Assembly (NCBI GenBank): GCA_004366385.1
Contig: ML178782.1
Span: forward strand, 62,001 to 126,000
Direction: 5' to 3'
DNA: 64,000 nt
DNA from: Actinomycetota bacterium
Lineage (GTDB): Bacteria; Actinomycetota; Thermoleophilia; Gaiellales; Gaiellaceae
The stretch's first letter is position 1, and the number at the start of each line of letters is the position of its first letter. Positions 42,647-51,424 of this stretch are shown in pieces. Under the pieces are notes generated by a model. That model saw nothing but the letters and a program-made list of their open reading frames with translations. It did no database searches and was not told where the DNA came from. Made by a program: the position numbers and the translations under genes.

Positions 42647-43197
42647 GTGGAGGCCGACGTGCGGTTCGAGGGGATCCTCGCGGCGGCGCAAAGGGGCGAG
42701 GAGTGGGCGCTGGCCGCGCTCTACCGTCAGCTCCAGCCCCGCCTCGTCGGCTACCTCCGAAGCCAGCGCCCGGACGAGGCGAGGACATCGCGTCGGAGAC
42801 GTGGATCTCCGCGGCTCGCGGGCTGCACGGGTTCCGAGGGGACGAGAGCGACTTTCGCCGCTGGATCTTCGCCATCGCGCGGCGGCGCCTCATCGACGCC
42901 CAGCGCCGTGAGGCGCGGCGGCCGACGACGGTCCCGCTCCAGGACGAGGTCCTCTCCACGGTTCGCGGGGGGCCCGACGCGGCGAGCGAGGCGCTTGAGT
43001 CGCTCGCGGCGAAGCGCGCGCTCGAGCACATCGCCCTGCTGCCGCCCGCCGAGGCGGAGGTCGTGGCGCTCAGGGTGATCGCGGGGTTGCCGGCGACGGA
43101 CGTGGCGGCGATCACGGGCCGCCGGCCGGTCGCGGTCCGCGTCCTCCAGCATCGCGCGCTGAAGAGGCTGGCGAGCCTGCTCGAAGGATCGTCGTAA
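42647..43197 (+). pseudogene. ECF-type sigma factor with a single-base frameshift
   Basis: From GTG at 42647 the frame reads EEWALAALYRQLQPRLVGYL and RSQRPDEA. It then leaves the correct frame near 42779-42781, where one base is missing. The second frame continues EDIASETWISAARGLHGFRG, FRRWIFAIARRRLIDAQRRE, LPPAEAEVVALRVIAGLPAT and RPVAVRVLQHRALKRLASLL to a stop at 43197. The reconstructed protein (about 183 residues) closely parallels the intact factor at 21944. Either the gene is broken or a base was lost in sequencing. Confidence 0.88.
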
Positions 43198-43643
43198 CGG
43201 ATGCCGGCCCGCCGGCGATGTAGGCCATATGGGTGACCCACGTCCGAGCGACGTCACCGTGGAGCGACGCGCGCCGGGATCGACCCCGGCAGCCCCGCCG
43301 ACCGGCGCCGGACCGCCTGCCTCGGGTCGCCCGCTCCAACCACCCAGGCTTGCCTCTCATTCCTCCCCAACCGCGGGTCCCCCCGCGGCTCCCCGCCCGC
43401 GATGGAGGCACAGCTTCGATCGCGGGTTCCCCTGCGGGCGCGGGCCCGTCCCGCGCCCGCAGGGTCCCCACCACAACTGACCCTCCGGGCAGGACCGCCG
43501 GACCCTCACCCGATCGAGGTCGGGTCGGGATTAGCGCTCGCTAATCCGGAACTAATCACGGTCTAACGCGCCGGTGATAGGTCTCGACCTGAGGCCCAGG
43601 GGATAGACCGGAATGGTTTGGGCCCGGGAGGAGGGAGCGAACG
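43198..43643 (+). other. 446-base gap after the sigma pseudogene
   Basis: The first 45 bases resemble the sigma/anti-sigma junction at 22500-22540 (GTCGTAACG, then GTAGG and a start codon). An open frame at 43229-43480 begins MGDPRPSDVTVERRAPG and has a proline-rich middle (PPTGAGPPASG), perhaps the worn remains of the paralogous anti-sigma gene. The rest holds the palindrome GGATTAGCG-CT-CGCTAATCC (43528-43547) and the repeat block at 43540-43580. No clear gene is seen. Confidence 0.45.
43540..43580 (+). promoter_or_regulatory. three 11-bp repeats upstream of the PKD protein gene
   Basis: CTAATCCGGAA, CTAATCACGGT and CTAACGCGCCG start at 43541, 43552 and 43563, exactly 11 bp apart, followed by GTGATAGG. 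An inverted GGATTAGCG at 43528 adds a fourth half-site. The block is 64 bases before the PKD start and aligns with that at 42570-42610. Confidence 0.65.
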
Positions 43644-46382
43644 ATGCGTGTTGCTGCGGCTTGGAGTTCCGTCGTGTTGGGTCTGGCGTTGCTGGCGGGC
43701 CTGGTCCCTGGAAGCGTCACACCTGCGATCGCCAGCGATCCGGCGGTCACGTTCGTCACGCCCGACGACGGCGAGATCCTGGACGGCACCGTCCGGATCA
43801 GAGCCAACGTCAGCGGCGCGACGGCCTCCGGCGTGGAGTTCTTCTACCGCGCGCACGAGTCCGCGACGCCGGTCTCGCTCGGCGACGCGTCGTTCGACTC
43901 GAGCAGCGGCCTCTGGGTCCTCGACTGGGACACGAGGACGGTCGAGGACACGTTCAACATGATCGACACGGACGGCGACGGCGAGGCCGACACCAAGGTC
44001 AACATCACGAAGCCGCCGACCCACGACGAGCTGAGCGTCGAGGCCGATATCGGCGCCCCGGATCCCCTCACGAACGCGATCGACGTGCGCATCCAGAACA
44101 TGCTCACGGTGCGCTTCACGCTGCCCGACAACCAGGAGGACCTGAAGGGCTTCGAGGACCTCGAGGTCCTGCTCACGGGCGAGCACGAGGTCACGAGCGT
44201 CCGCTTCGACGTCTACGACATCGGAGCTGCGACGGTCGAGAACCCAGGCTGCGCGGATCCGAGGATGTTCGTCCCCTTCGGCGAGACCCTGCCGGATGCG
44301 GACCCGGGCAGGCAGTTCCAGCCGATCGAGAACCCGCACTACGGGCGACCGCTGGGCGCCCCCCTCTTCCCGTCGTGCGCCGAGCCTGAGCACGAGATCG
44401 GCGCGGCGCGGCCCGAAGGCTCGAAGCGCTGGGTCTACCGCGGCTGGGACACGACGACGATCCCCGACGGCACCTGGCTGCTCGTCGCCAGCGCGACGGA
44501 CAGCGAAGGCCGCACGGCGACGTACATGGTCGAGAGCTACATCGTCAACGACCTCAGGGTGATGATCACCGCGCCACGCGACGGCGCGACCGTCAGCCGC
44601 TTCGTCGCCCTCGAGGCGCGCACCAGCTCCGTGACGGGCGCCGACAACGCGCTCGCCGGAGGCCTGTGGCCGGCGACCGCCGTCGAGTTCGAGATCGACG
44701 GCACGGTCATCGACGCCACCGAGATCCCGAGCGGCAGCGGCCGCTGGCGGGCGGTCTGGACGGCGACGCCTTCGCACCCGGCCAGTACACGATCACGGCC
44801 ACGGCCACGAACGAGAACCCCAACGGCGCCGAGATCGCGATCGACTCCGTTGACGTGAGCCTCGTCGCAGCCGGCGCAGACCTCGAAGCCTTCTTCCCGT
44901 TCGACTGGTCGACCTGCACGTTGCAGGTCTGCTCGTTCCTCGACGGCTCGGGCGGCGGGCCGAACTGGTGGCTGTGGGAGTTCGGCGACGGGAACTCGTC
45001 CACCGAGCAGCTCCCGACGCACACGTACGCCGACCCCGGCGTGTACACGGTGAAGCTGACCGTGAGCAACGACGGCGGGACGACCACGGACTCCTACGAG
45101 CGCGTCATCCCGGTGGGCAACACGGCCGTCGTCGGTTTCAACCGGAACCCGCTCGTCGCCGGGGAGGAGCTGTACATCGACTGGACGTCCGCCTTCAAGA
45201 ACTTCGAGTACGTCGTGGGCTCGACCCTCGCCATCCCCGTGATGTGGGAGACCACCGAGGGAAGCGCCACGTTCAACTCACTGCCCGAGGCCGTCTGCGA
45301 CGACGACGACGAGACCTCCAACCAGCAGTGCGTCATCTTCACGCCCGAGGAGGCGATGGGCGAGGCGCCGACCGTGGTCGGCGCGGCCGAGAACGGGGTG
45401 CTCTTCACCATGAAGTTCACGAAGGTCCAGTTCCGCGGCGTCACGGACGTCTTCAAGGGCAAGGCCAACCTCCGCGTCCTCGTTGACGTCGACCTGGACG
45501 GCGACGACGTCGCCGACCAGACGAACCAGCTCGGCACGAACGTCGACGTCACGAACAGCGGCGTCGAGGGCGACGAAGGCCGGCTCGTCAAGATCATCTC
45601 GCCCTTCGAGGGCCAGTTCGTCGGCGGGATCGTCCCGGTCTCCGCCGGCGTCGTCAGCGCCTCGAGCGCGGACGAGGTCGAGTTCTTCGTCAACGGGGAC
45701 AGCATCGGCTCGGACGACGAGCCCAACGCGAACGGCACCTTTGCCGTGAAGTGGGATACGACCCTGGTCGCCGACGGCCCCTACGAGCTCACGGCCGTAG
45801 CGACCTTCGGAGACCTGGAGACGACCTCCGCTGTGCGGAACGTCAACGTCGAGAACACGCGTCCTCCGGATCCCGACGCGCCGGACGGCACCTTCGTCAC
45901 CGGCCGGACGAGCGACACGACGGGCCACTACCTCACGTTCCCGTACGAGCTGGAGGAGTTCGAGGAGGAAGAGGAGGGCGGCGGAGGCGGCGGCAAGGGC
46001 GGCCGGCCGAAGCAGGAGCCGAGCATCGAGTCTTCCGCGACCGCGGTCATCCTCGACGACAGCATCGAGGTCATCCCCGGTGGGACTGCCCCTGAAGGGG
46101 AGCCGGGGGCGGCGGCCTCATCGGCGGCGACGCGCTCGAGTTCGACATCCTGATCACCAACACGTCCGAGGACCCCGGCGCGGTCCTCACGGCCTACGCC
46201 TTCCAATCGAAGTTCAGCGAGTCGCCGGCCCTGGCAAGCCGCATCGGCGACAAGGCGTACTTCGGCGTGCTCGTGCCGGGCGCTCATCCGGCCGGCCCGC
46301 TGGCCTCCGTGAAGAAGAACGGCACCGCCCAGGGCCTCTTCACCGGCCGCTGGAAGGGCATCTGCATCAACAGCTCGACCGC
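43644..46382 (+). pseudogene. large secreted PKD/Ig-like domain protein, two frameshifts, no stop codon
   Basis: ATG at 43644 starts a signal peptide (AAWSSVVLGLALLAGLVPGS). An Ig-like region follows (FVTPDDGEILDGTVRIRANV), then a calcium-rich-looking DTDGDGEADTKVN, a PKD domain (WLWEFGDGNSSTEQLPTHTY), a second Ig-like domain (LVKIISPFEGQFVGG) and an acidic/Gly stretch. One base is missing near 44759 and another in the G run at 46105-46109. The third frame continues EFDILITNTSEDPGAVLTAY and KKNGTAQGLFTGRWKGICIN but never reaches its own stop before meeting the flippase gene. Products of this kind are cell-surface or secreted adhesins/structural proteins. Confidence 0.8.
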
Positions 46383-47105
46383 ATGCTGCCCTACGACGTC
46401 GGGGATGCCGCCTCGGCGTCGGCGCTCGAGACGCGGGGAGCGACGCTCGCGGAGGGCACGCGGGTCGTCTCGGTCCAGCGCCACTTCCTCTACTTCGAGA
46501 TCGCGTTCTTCGCGCTCGTCGGCCTGTACTACGTCGGCCTCACCTCCTGGATCGTGCAGCTCTTCGCCCCGGTCGCGATCCTCGTCGTCGCGTGGTTCCT
46601 CGTCCAGCCCTCGACGGCCACGCAGGCGGTCCGGCGGCGCCTCGCAGCCGTCAGGTCGGGTGCGCCCGGCACCGCCGTGGACACCCTGCGCACCTTCGCC
46701 CGGCGCCCGGCCACGCTCGTGGAGCTCATGCTCCTCTCGATCGCCGCGTTCCTGGTCGTGGACACGGCCGCGTACTTCATCGCCCAGGCCTTCACCGGCG
46801 AGATCGTCCTCCTGAACGCGACGGGGCCGCAGATCCTGATGGCGCTCGTGGCGGGCTACATCGCCCGTCTCGTGCCGTTGACACCGGGAGGCATCGGCCA
46901 GTTCGAGCTGGGATTCACGGCCGCGCTCTACGCGACCGGGATGGATCCGGCCGTGGCGGTGTCGATCGCGCTCCTCGTCAGCCTGGTGCGCTACCTCGCC
47001 GGAGGCCTGGTCTTCCTCTTCACCGTGCTCGCGTACCGGCTGGAGACCAGCCTCGCGCGAACGCTCGAGCTCGTCCGCGTGGCACGCCCCGGGGAGACGG
47101 CATGA
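46383..47105 (+). pseudogene. UPF0104/flippase-domain protein lacking its N-terminus
   Basis: From ATG at 46383 the frame encodes 240 residues: MLPYDVGDAASASALETRG, the equivalent of the LP-x-x-x-G segment at residue 70 of the full-length member at 8488. Then come helices and the second signature VPLTPGGIGQFELGFTAALY. About 65 residues expected before it are absent, and the preceding bases belong to the PKD gene. No ribosome site precedes the ATG. It ends with an ATGA overlap with the UPF0182 gene. A short protein might still be made, but it looks like a deletion product. Confidence 0.7.
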
Positions 47106-49885
47106 CGACGACTCCCACCGCTCCCGCCGTCGAGCCGGCCTCGCGCGACGGCCGACGGAAGCAAGCCGTCGTCCACGTGCCGTCACTCGGAATGCTGCTC
47201 GCGCGCGCCCTCGTGCTCGCGTACGCCGGGGCCGCCGTCTTCGTGGTCGACCGCGTCTTCGACCTGCTCATGGACTACTGGCTCCTCGACAGCCTCGGCT
47301 TCGCCGGCGTCTTCTGGACGAACTTCTGGACGAGCCTCGCGCTGTTCGCCTTCGGGTTCGTCGTCTTCGCAGCGGCCGTCGCAGCGCCGCTGCTCGTCTC
47401 CGGGGCGACGCAGCGCGTGCGCCGCCGCCGGACGCTCCAGGTCGCTGCGCTCGTCGGCCTCGCAGCCGGCTACCTGCTCGCGCGGCGCTTCCACGAGTTC
47501 CTGCTCCTCGTTCACGGCAAGTCGTTCGGCGAGCGGGACCCCGTCTTCGGGCTGGACGCGAGCTTCTACGTCTTCGACCTGCCCGCCTACCGGACGCTGG
47601 CCACGGTCGCCCTGCTCGCCGGCGGCGTGCTCCTCGTCTCGTCGCTCGTCCACGAGCTGCTGCGCCGCGACCGCGGCCGCGACGGACTGCTGCAGGCCCT
47701 GAGCGCGCCCACCTCGCTCGTCGCGCTCGGCGTGCTGGCAGTTGCGGGCGCCGCCGAGCTCTGGCTCGCACGCTATGGCCTGCTGGCGCGCGACAACGGC
47801 GACGAGCGGCGCGCCGAGATCTTCAGCGGGCCGAACTACATCGACGTGAACGGCTCGCTCTCGACGAAGAACCTGCTCGCGGTCGGAGCGGTCGCACTCC
47901 TCGTCGGTGTCGGCGCCGTCGTCTACCGGCTCGTCCGCCTCGCGGCCGCCGGCGGCCCGCCGCACGCCCGCGCCCTGCTCCTCGCCGCCGCGCCGGCGGT
48001 GGCGGGATACCTCGCCTTCTGGGGCCTCGTCGAGGTGCGCGACCAGACCCACGTCACGCCCAACGAGCCGGTCAACCAGCTTCCGTACATCCAGCACCAC
48101 CTCGACGCGACGAACGCCGCCTGGACGATGAACCAGGTCGAGGTCGTCCCCTTCGTCCCCAAGTCGGCCGACGCGCCGAGGCCGAGCGTCAACCGGCTCC
48201 TCGCGCATCCGACGTTCACCAACGCGCCCCTCTGGCCGGGCTACGTGTCCTCGTTCGAGCGGGTGGTCGACCCCGACTACGTGGACCGGATCGTCGCCGC
48301 GCGCGGGGACACGACGATCTACGGGCCGTCGCTGGACATGTTCCGCCAGCAGCAGAAGCTCCGCCCCTACTACGACTTCATGGACGTGGACACGACGCGC
48401 TACCGCGTCGACGGCGAGCCGGTGATGGTGGCAAGCGCGGTGCGCGAGCTTCCGCTCATCGAGCCGCAGCCATGGCTCGCCTGGTGGGGTCAGCGCTTCG
48501 TCATCTTCACCCACGGGCACGGCCTCGTCGCCGCCCCGACGAGCGGGATCTCGCCGCAGGGAGAGCCGACGTACGCGTCCGGCGCGCTCCCTCACCAGGC
48601 GCAAGCGGAGGCGCTCGAGCTCACCCAGCCCGGCGTGTACTACGGCGAGGGCTCGAGGACGATGGCGTTCAGCAACCTCGACGCGATCCGCGAGCACGAC
48701 TACCCCACGCCGCAGGATCGCGCGGAGACGTCCTTCCCGGACGACGTCGACGCCGGCGTCCGCATCGACAGCCTCCTCAAGCGCATCGTCTTCGGCTGGA
48801 GGAGCGGCTCGCTCCTGGACATCGTCTTCAGCGACCTCGTCACCGACTCGAGCCGCGTGCACTACGCGCGCTCACCGCTCGAGCGCGTGGCGAAGGTCGC
48901 ACCCTTCCTCTACCTGGACAGCAACCCCTTCGCCGTCGCCGCCGATGGGCGGATCGTGTGGATGGTCAACGGGCTCACGACGAGCGACCAGTACCCGTAC
49001 AGCGCCTTCGCGGAGCTCGGGGACAAGGCCGACCGGCGCACCCCGATCGCGCGCCCGACCCGCGTCGTGAACTACGCGCGGGACGCCGTGAAGATCACCG
49101 TCGACGCCTTCACAGGCGAGGTGGGGCTCTACGCGATCGCGGACGAGCCGATCACGCGCACGTGGGCCGCGATCTACCCGGACCTCTTCCGGCAGGCCGA
49201 CGCGATGCCGCCCGAGGTGCGGGAGCAGCTCCAGTACCCGGTTCAGCTCATGCACTCGATCTTCGACGACCTCTACATCTACTTCCACCAGACCGACCCG
49301 CTGACGTTCTTCAGCTGGGAGGACGTCTTCGACGACGCCGACGAGGTGAAAGGCGACCTCCTGGCCGAGGGCACGTCGGTGAGCTTCTCGATCGAGCCCT
49401 ACTACTGGATCGCGGAGACGGGCAAGGATCTGCCGGGATCGAGCGATCGCCACCAGTTCGCGCTCTCCGCGGTGTTCACCCCCGAGGGCGCCCGGAACCT
49501 GCGCGCGATCGCGACCGCCTACATGGACGGCCCCGACTACGGGAAGCTCTCGATCCTCCAGGTTCCGAAGGGCCGCTTCTTCCCCGGGCCCGAGCAGGCG
49601 GACGCGGCGATCGACCAGGACGCGTTCATCTCGCAGGAGATCAGCCTCTGGAACCGGCTCGGCCTGAACGTCATCCGCGGCCACACGACGCCGCTCGTCG
49701 TCGAGGGCGAGGTCTTCTACGTCGAGCCGCTCTTCATCAAGTCCGCGCAGAACCCGGTTCCGCAGCTGAAGCGCGTGGTCGTCGTCTTCCGCGGGAAGGC
49801 GGCGATGGGCGCCACGCTCGAGGAGGCCCTGCGGGCCGCTGTCGACGGCGACGAGGAACAGCCCTCGGCCGCGCGGACGCCCTGA
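47102..49885 (+). CDS. UPF0182 family membrane protein
   Basis: A 927-residue protein. The N-terminal third has about seven helices (LVLAYAGAAVFVVDRVFDLL, FWTNFWTSLALFAFGFVVFA, LLLAAAPAVAGYLAFWGLVE). The rest is a large extracytoplasmic domain with VRDQTHVTPNEPVNQLPYIQ, QPGVYYGEGSRTMAFSNLD, RIVWMVNGLTTSDQYPYSAF and YFHQTDPLTFFSWEDVFDD, all UPF0182 hallmarks. Length is about that of the family. ATG at 47102. Actinobacterial members are conserved, but their role is not settled. Confidence 0.93.
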   Translation: MTTTPTAPAVEPASRDGRRKQAVVHVPSLGMLLARALVLAYAGAAVFVVDRVFDLLMDYWLLDSLGFAGVFWTNFWTSLALFAFGFVVFAAAVAAPLLVSGATQRVRRRRTLQVAALVGLAAGYLLARRFHEFLLLVHGKSFGERDPVFGLDASFYVFDLPAYRTLATVALLAGGVLLVSSLVHELLRRDRGRDGLLQALSAPTSLVALGVLAVAGAAELWLARYGLLARDNGDERRAEIFSGPNYIDVNGSLSTKNLLAVGAVALLVGVGAVVYRLVRLAAAGGPPHARALLLAAAPAVAGYLAFWGLVEVRDQTHVTPNEPVNQLPYIQHHLDATNAAWTMNQVEVVPFVPKSADAPRPSVNRLLAHPTFTNAPLWPGYVSSFERVVDPDYVDRIVAARGDTTIYGPSLDMFRQQQKLRPYYDFMDVDTTRYRVDGEPVMVASAVRELPLIEPQPWLAWWGQRFVIFTHGHGLVAAPTSGISPQGEPTYASGALPHQAQAEALELTQPGVYYGEGSRTMAFSNLDAIREHDYPTPQDRAETSFPDDVDAGVRIDSLLKRIVFGWRSGSLLDIVFSDLVTDSSRVHYARSPLERVAKVAPFLYLDSNPFAVAADGRIVWMVNGLTTSDQYPYSAFAELGDKADRRTPIARPTRVVNYARDAVKITVDAFTGEVGLYAIADEPITRTWAAIYPDLFRQADAMPPEVREQLQYPVQLMHSIFDDLYIYFHQTDPLTFFSWEDVFDDADEVKGDLLAEGTSVSFSIEPYYWIAETGKDLPGSSDRHQFALSAVFTPEGARNLRAIATAYMDGPDYGKLSILQVPKGRFFPGPEQADAAIDQDAFISQEISLWNRLGLNVIRGHTTPLVVEGEVFYVEPLFIKSAQNPVPQLKRVVVVFRGKAAMGATLEEALRAAVDGDEEQPSAARTP

Positions 49886-49910
49886 TCGAACGGGGGGCGC
49901 ATTGCGGGAG

Positions 49911-49983
49911 TGGGCGGTAGAGGGCTTGAACCTCTGACCTCCTGCGTGTAAAGCAGGCGCTCTACCAACTGAGCTAACCGCCC
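49911..49983 (-). tRNA. tRNA-Val (anticodon TAC)
   Basis: The complement folds as a cloverleaf: acceptor GGGCGGT/ACCGCCC, D arm TAGCTCAGTTGGTAGAGC, anticodon stem CCTGC/GCAGG around a loop with TAC, and T arm with GGTTCAAG. The discriminator base is A and CCA is not encoded. A TATCCT box lies 12 bases upstream (49995-50000, complement) as a possible -10. Confidence 0.95.
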
Positions 49984-50016
49984 GGACGGCCCACAGGATA
50001 CGGCTCGCGGCTTAAC

Positions 50017-50045
50017 TTGCTCTGCGAACACACGTTCGCTAGAGT
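50017..50045 (+). promoter_or_regulatory. sigma-70 promoter with LexA/SOS box
   Basis: -35 TTGCTC at 50017-50022 and -10 TAGAGT at 50040-50045 with a 17-bp spacer. The spacer contains CGAACACACGTTCG at 50025-50038, a perfect match to the Gram-positive/actinobacterial LexA box CGAAC-RNRY-GTTYG. A repressor bound there would cover the whole core promoter. The AAA+ gene begins 36 bases after the -10. Confidence 0.85.
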
Positions 50046-50080
50046 CGCGCGCTCCGCCCGCGGCCCTGGAGGGAAGAGAG

Positions 50081-51415
50081 ATGGAGCGACTCGTCCGCAT
50101 GTCCGTCGACGAGCTGGAGGAGCTGGTGGCCGGCGAGGAGGGGGTGTACGAGCTCGACGAGGCCTCGTACCCGCCCTGCCTGAGACCGCGGACGGGGCCG
50201 ATCCGACTCAAGCGTCTCGCCCGCGGCGAGCTCAAGGTCGAGGTCGACAAGCGCGACGGGCGGATCGGAAGCTTCGAGCTCGACGTGCTCTTCACGAACG
50301 GCGTCAGCGTCTTCGGCGAGCCGTACTGGTTCGGGACGTTCCTGCGCGGCCCGGTCGCCGAGGCGTTCGGGATCGAGATCGAGCCGCACCCGACGCCTGC
50401 GCCCCGTTCAGCGCAGGCGATGGTCGAGGATCTGATGCCGGAAGCCCCGCGCTCGAGTGAGCCGGAGCCGCGCCGCCAGCCGAAGCGCCGGAGGGCTGTC
50501 CAGCCCCGCCCCGCCGAGCTCGCCCGTGCCCTCGCGAAGCGCGTCTCCGGGCAGGACGCCGCCGTGAGCCGAATCGCCGAGCTCGTCTCCGGCCAGCTCT
50601 CGAAGGTCGCGCCCGCGCGGCCGGAGAGCATGCTCCTGATCGGCCCGCACGGCTCCGGGAAGACGCGCGCGGTCGAGGCGCTCCCGGAGGTGCTCGCCGA
50701 AGCCGGCCACGCGGGCGCGCACGTCTTCCGGGTCGACTGCGGGCTCGCCGGCGGGTTCGACGCGAGCCGGCTCCTCGGCTCCGCGCCCGGGTACGTCGGC
50801 TACACCGAGTCGCCTCCGCTGCTCGAGGCGCTCGAGACCCGCAGCTGCATCCTGCTGCTCGACGAGATCGAGAAGGCGCACGACCGCGCCCATGAGGTGC
50901 TCCTCGGGCTGATCGCCGAGGGCCGCCTGGTCGCGCCCGACGGGCGGTCGGTCGAGGCGCCGGGGCTGGTCGTCGCGATGACGTCCGCCGACGGCGCCGA
51001 GGACCTCGAGCATGCGCTCGCGGAGGTGCCGCCGGGCTCGCGCGAGGAGGTCGACGCCTGCCGCACCCACCTCTTCCGGCAGGGCTGGCCCGAGGAGCTG
51101 ATCGGGCGCGTCGGCTCCTTCGTCGTCTTCGACCCGCCGCCGGAGACGTCGCTGCACGAGGCGGCCGAGCGCGCGATCCGGGAGCTCGCGGGCGAGTACG
51201 GGCTCGAGGTCGAGACGCTCCCGCCGGTGCTCGCGGACGTGGTGACCGACCTCGCAGATGCGAACGAGACAGGGCTGCGCGCGGTCACGCACGCGGCGCG
51301 CGACCTGCTCATGCAGGCGTTCGCGGACGCGGCGCGCGACGGGCTCGAAGGCCCGGTCGCGATCGACCCCGGCCCACCGCCGAAGGTGGAGGCGCTCCAG
51401 AAGAGCTTGCTCTAG
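50081..51415 (+). CDS. stand-alone ClpB-D2-like AAA+ ATPase with unknown N-terminal domain
   Basis: A 444-residue protein in three parts. Residues 1-105 are an unrecognised mixed alpha/beta domain (PRTGPIRLKRLARGELKVEV, VFGEPYWFGTFLRGPVAEAF). A basic Pro-rich linker follows (about 110-145), then an AAA_2 ATPase. LLIGPHGSGKTRAVEALPEV is Walker A, CILLLDEIEKAHDRAHEVLL Walker B, APGYVGYTESPPLLEALETR matches the ClpB-type pore region, and the equivalent of the NRID Arg finger is IGRVGSFVVFDP. The C-terminal small domain follows. Its promoter carries an SOS box. ATG at 50081 follows GGAGGGAAGAGAG. The sequence does not show whether it is an unfoldase, a protease partner or a DNA-linked ATPase. Confidence 0.82.
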   Translation: MERLVRMSVDELEELVAGEEGVYELDEASYPPCLRPRTGPIRLKRLARGELKVEVDKRDGRIGSFELDVLFTNGVSVFGEPYWFGTFLRGPVAEAFGIEIEPHPTPAPRSAQAMVEDLMPEAPRSSEPEPRRQPKRRRAVQPRPAELARALAKRVSGQDAAVSRIAELVSGQLSKVAPARPESMLLIGPHGSGKTRAVEALPEVLAEAGHAGAHVFRVDCGLAGGFDASRLLGSAPGYVGYTESPPLLEALETRSCILLLDEIEKAHDRAHEVLLGLIAEGRLVAPDGRSVEAPGLVVAMTSADGAEDLEHALAEVPPGSREEVDACRTHLFRQGWPEELIGRVGSFVVFDPPPETSLHEAAERAIRELAGEYGLEVETLPPVLADVVTDLADANETGLRAVTHAARDLLMQAFADAARDGLEGPVAIDPGPPPKVEALQKSLL

Positions 51416-51424
51416 GCTCGCGCC

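Noticed and set aside
41308-42780. Long plus-strand frame running into the sigma pseudogene (629 aa)
   Set aside because: The first part is the antisense of the M20 and flavin reductase genes; only the region after 42781 is coding.
43229-43480. 83-residue proline-rich frame as an intact gene
   Set aside because: No recognised domain and no membrane helix; at most a remnant of an anti-sigma gene.
44758-44760. Programmed ribosomal frameshift in the PKD gene
   Set aside because: No slippery heptamer or downstream pseudoknot is evident, and the gene has a second break and no stop.
46592-47101. In-frame extension of the UPF0182 gene for 170 residues upstream
   Set aside because: Low-complexity composition typical of a wrong frame; the ATG at 47102 has the expected family N-terminus and overlaps the flippase stop.
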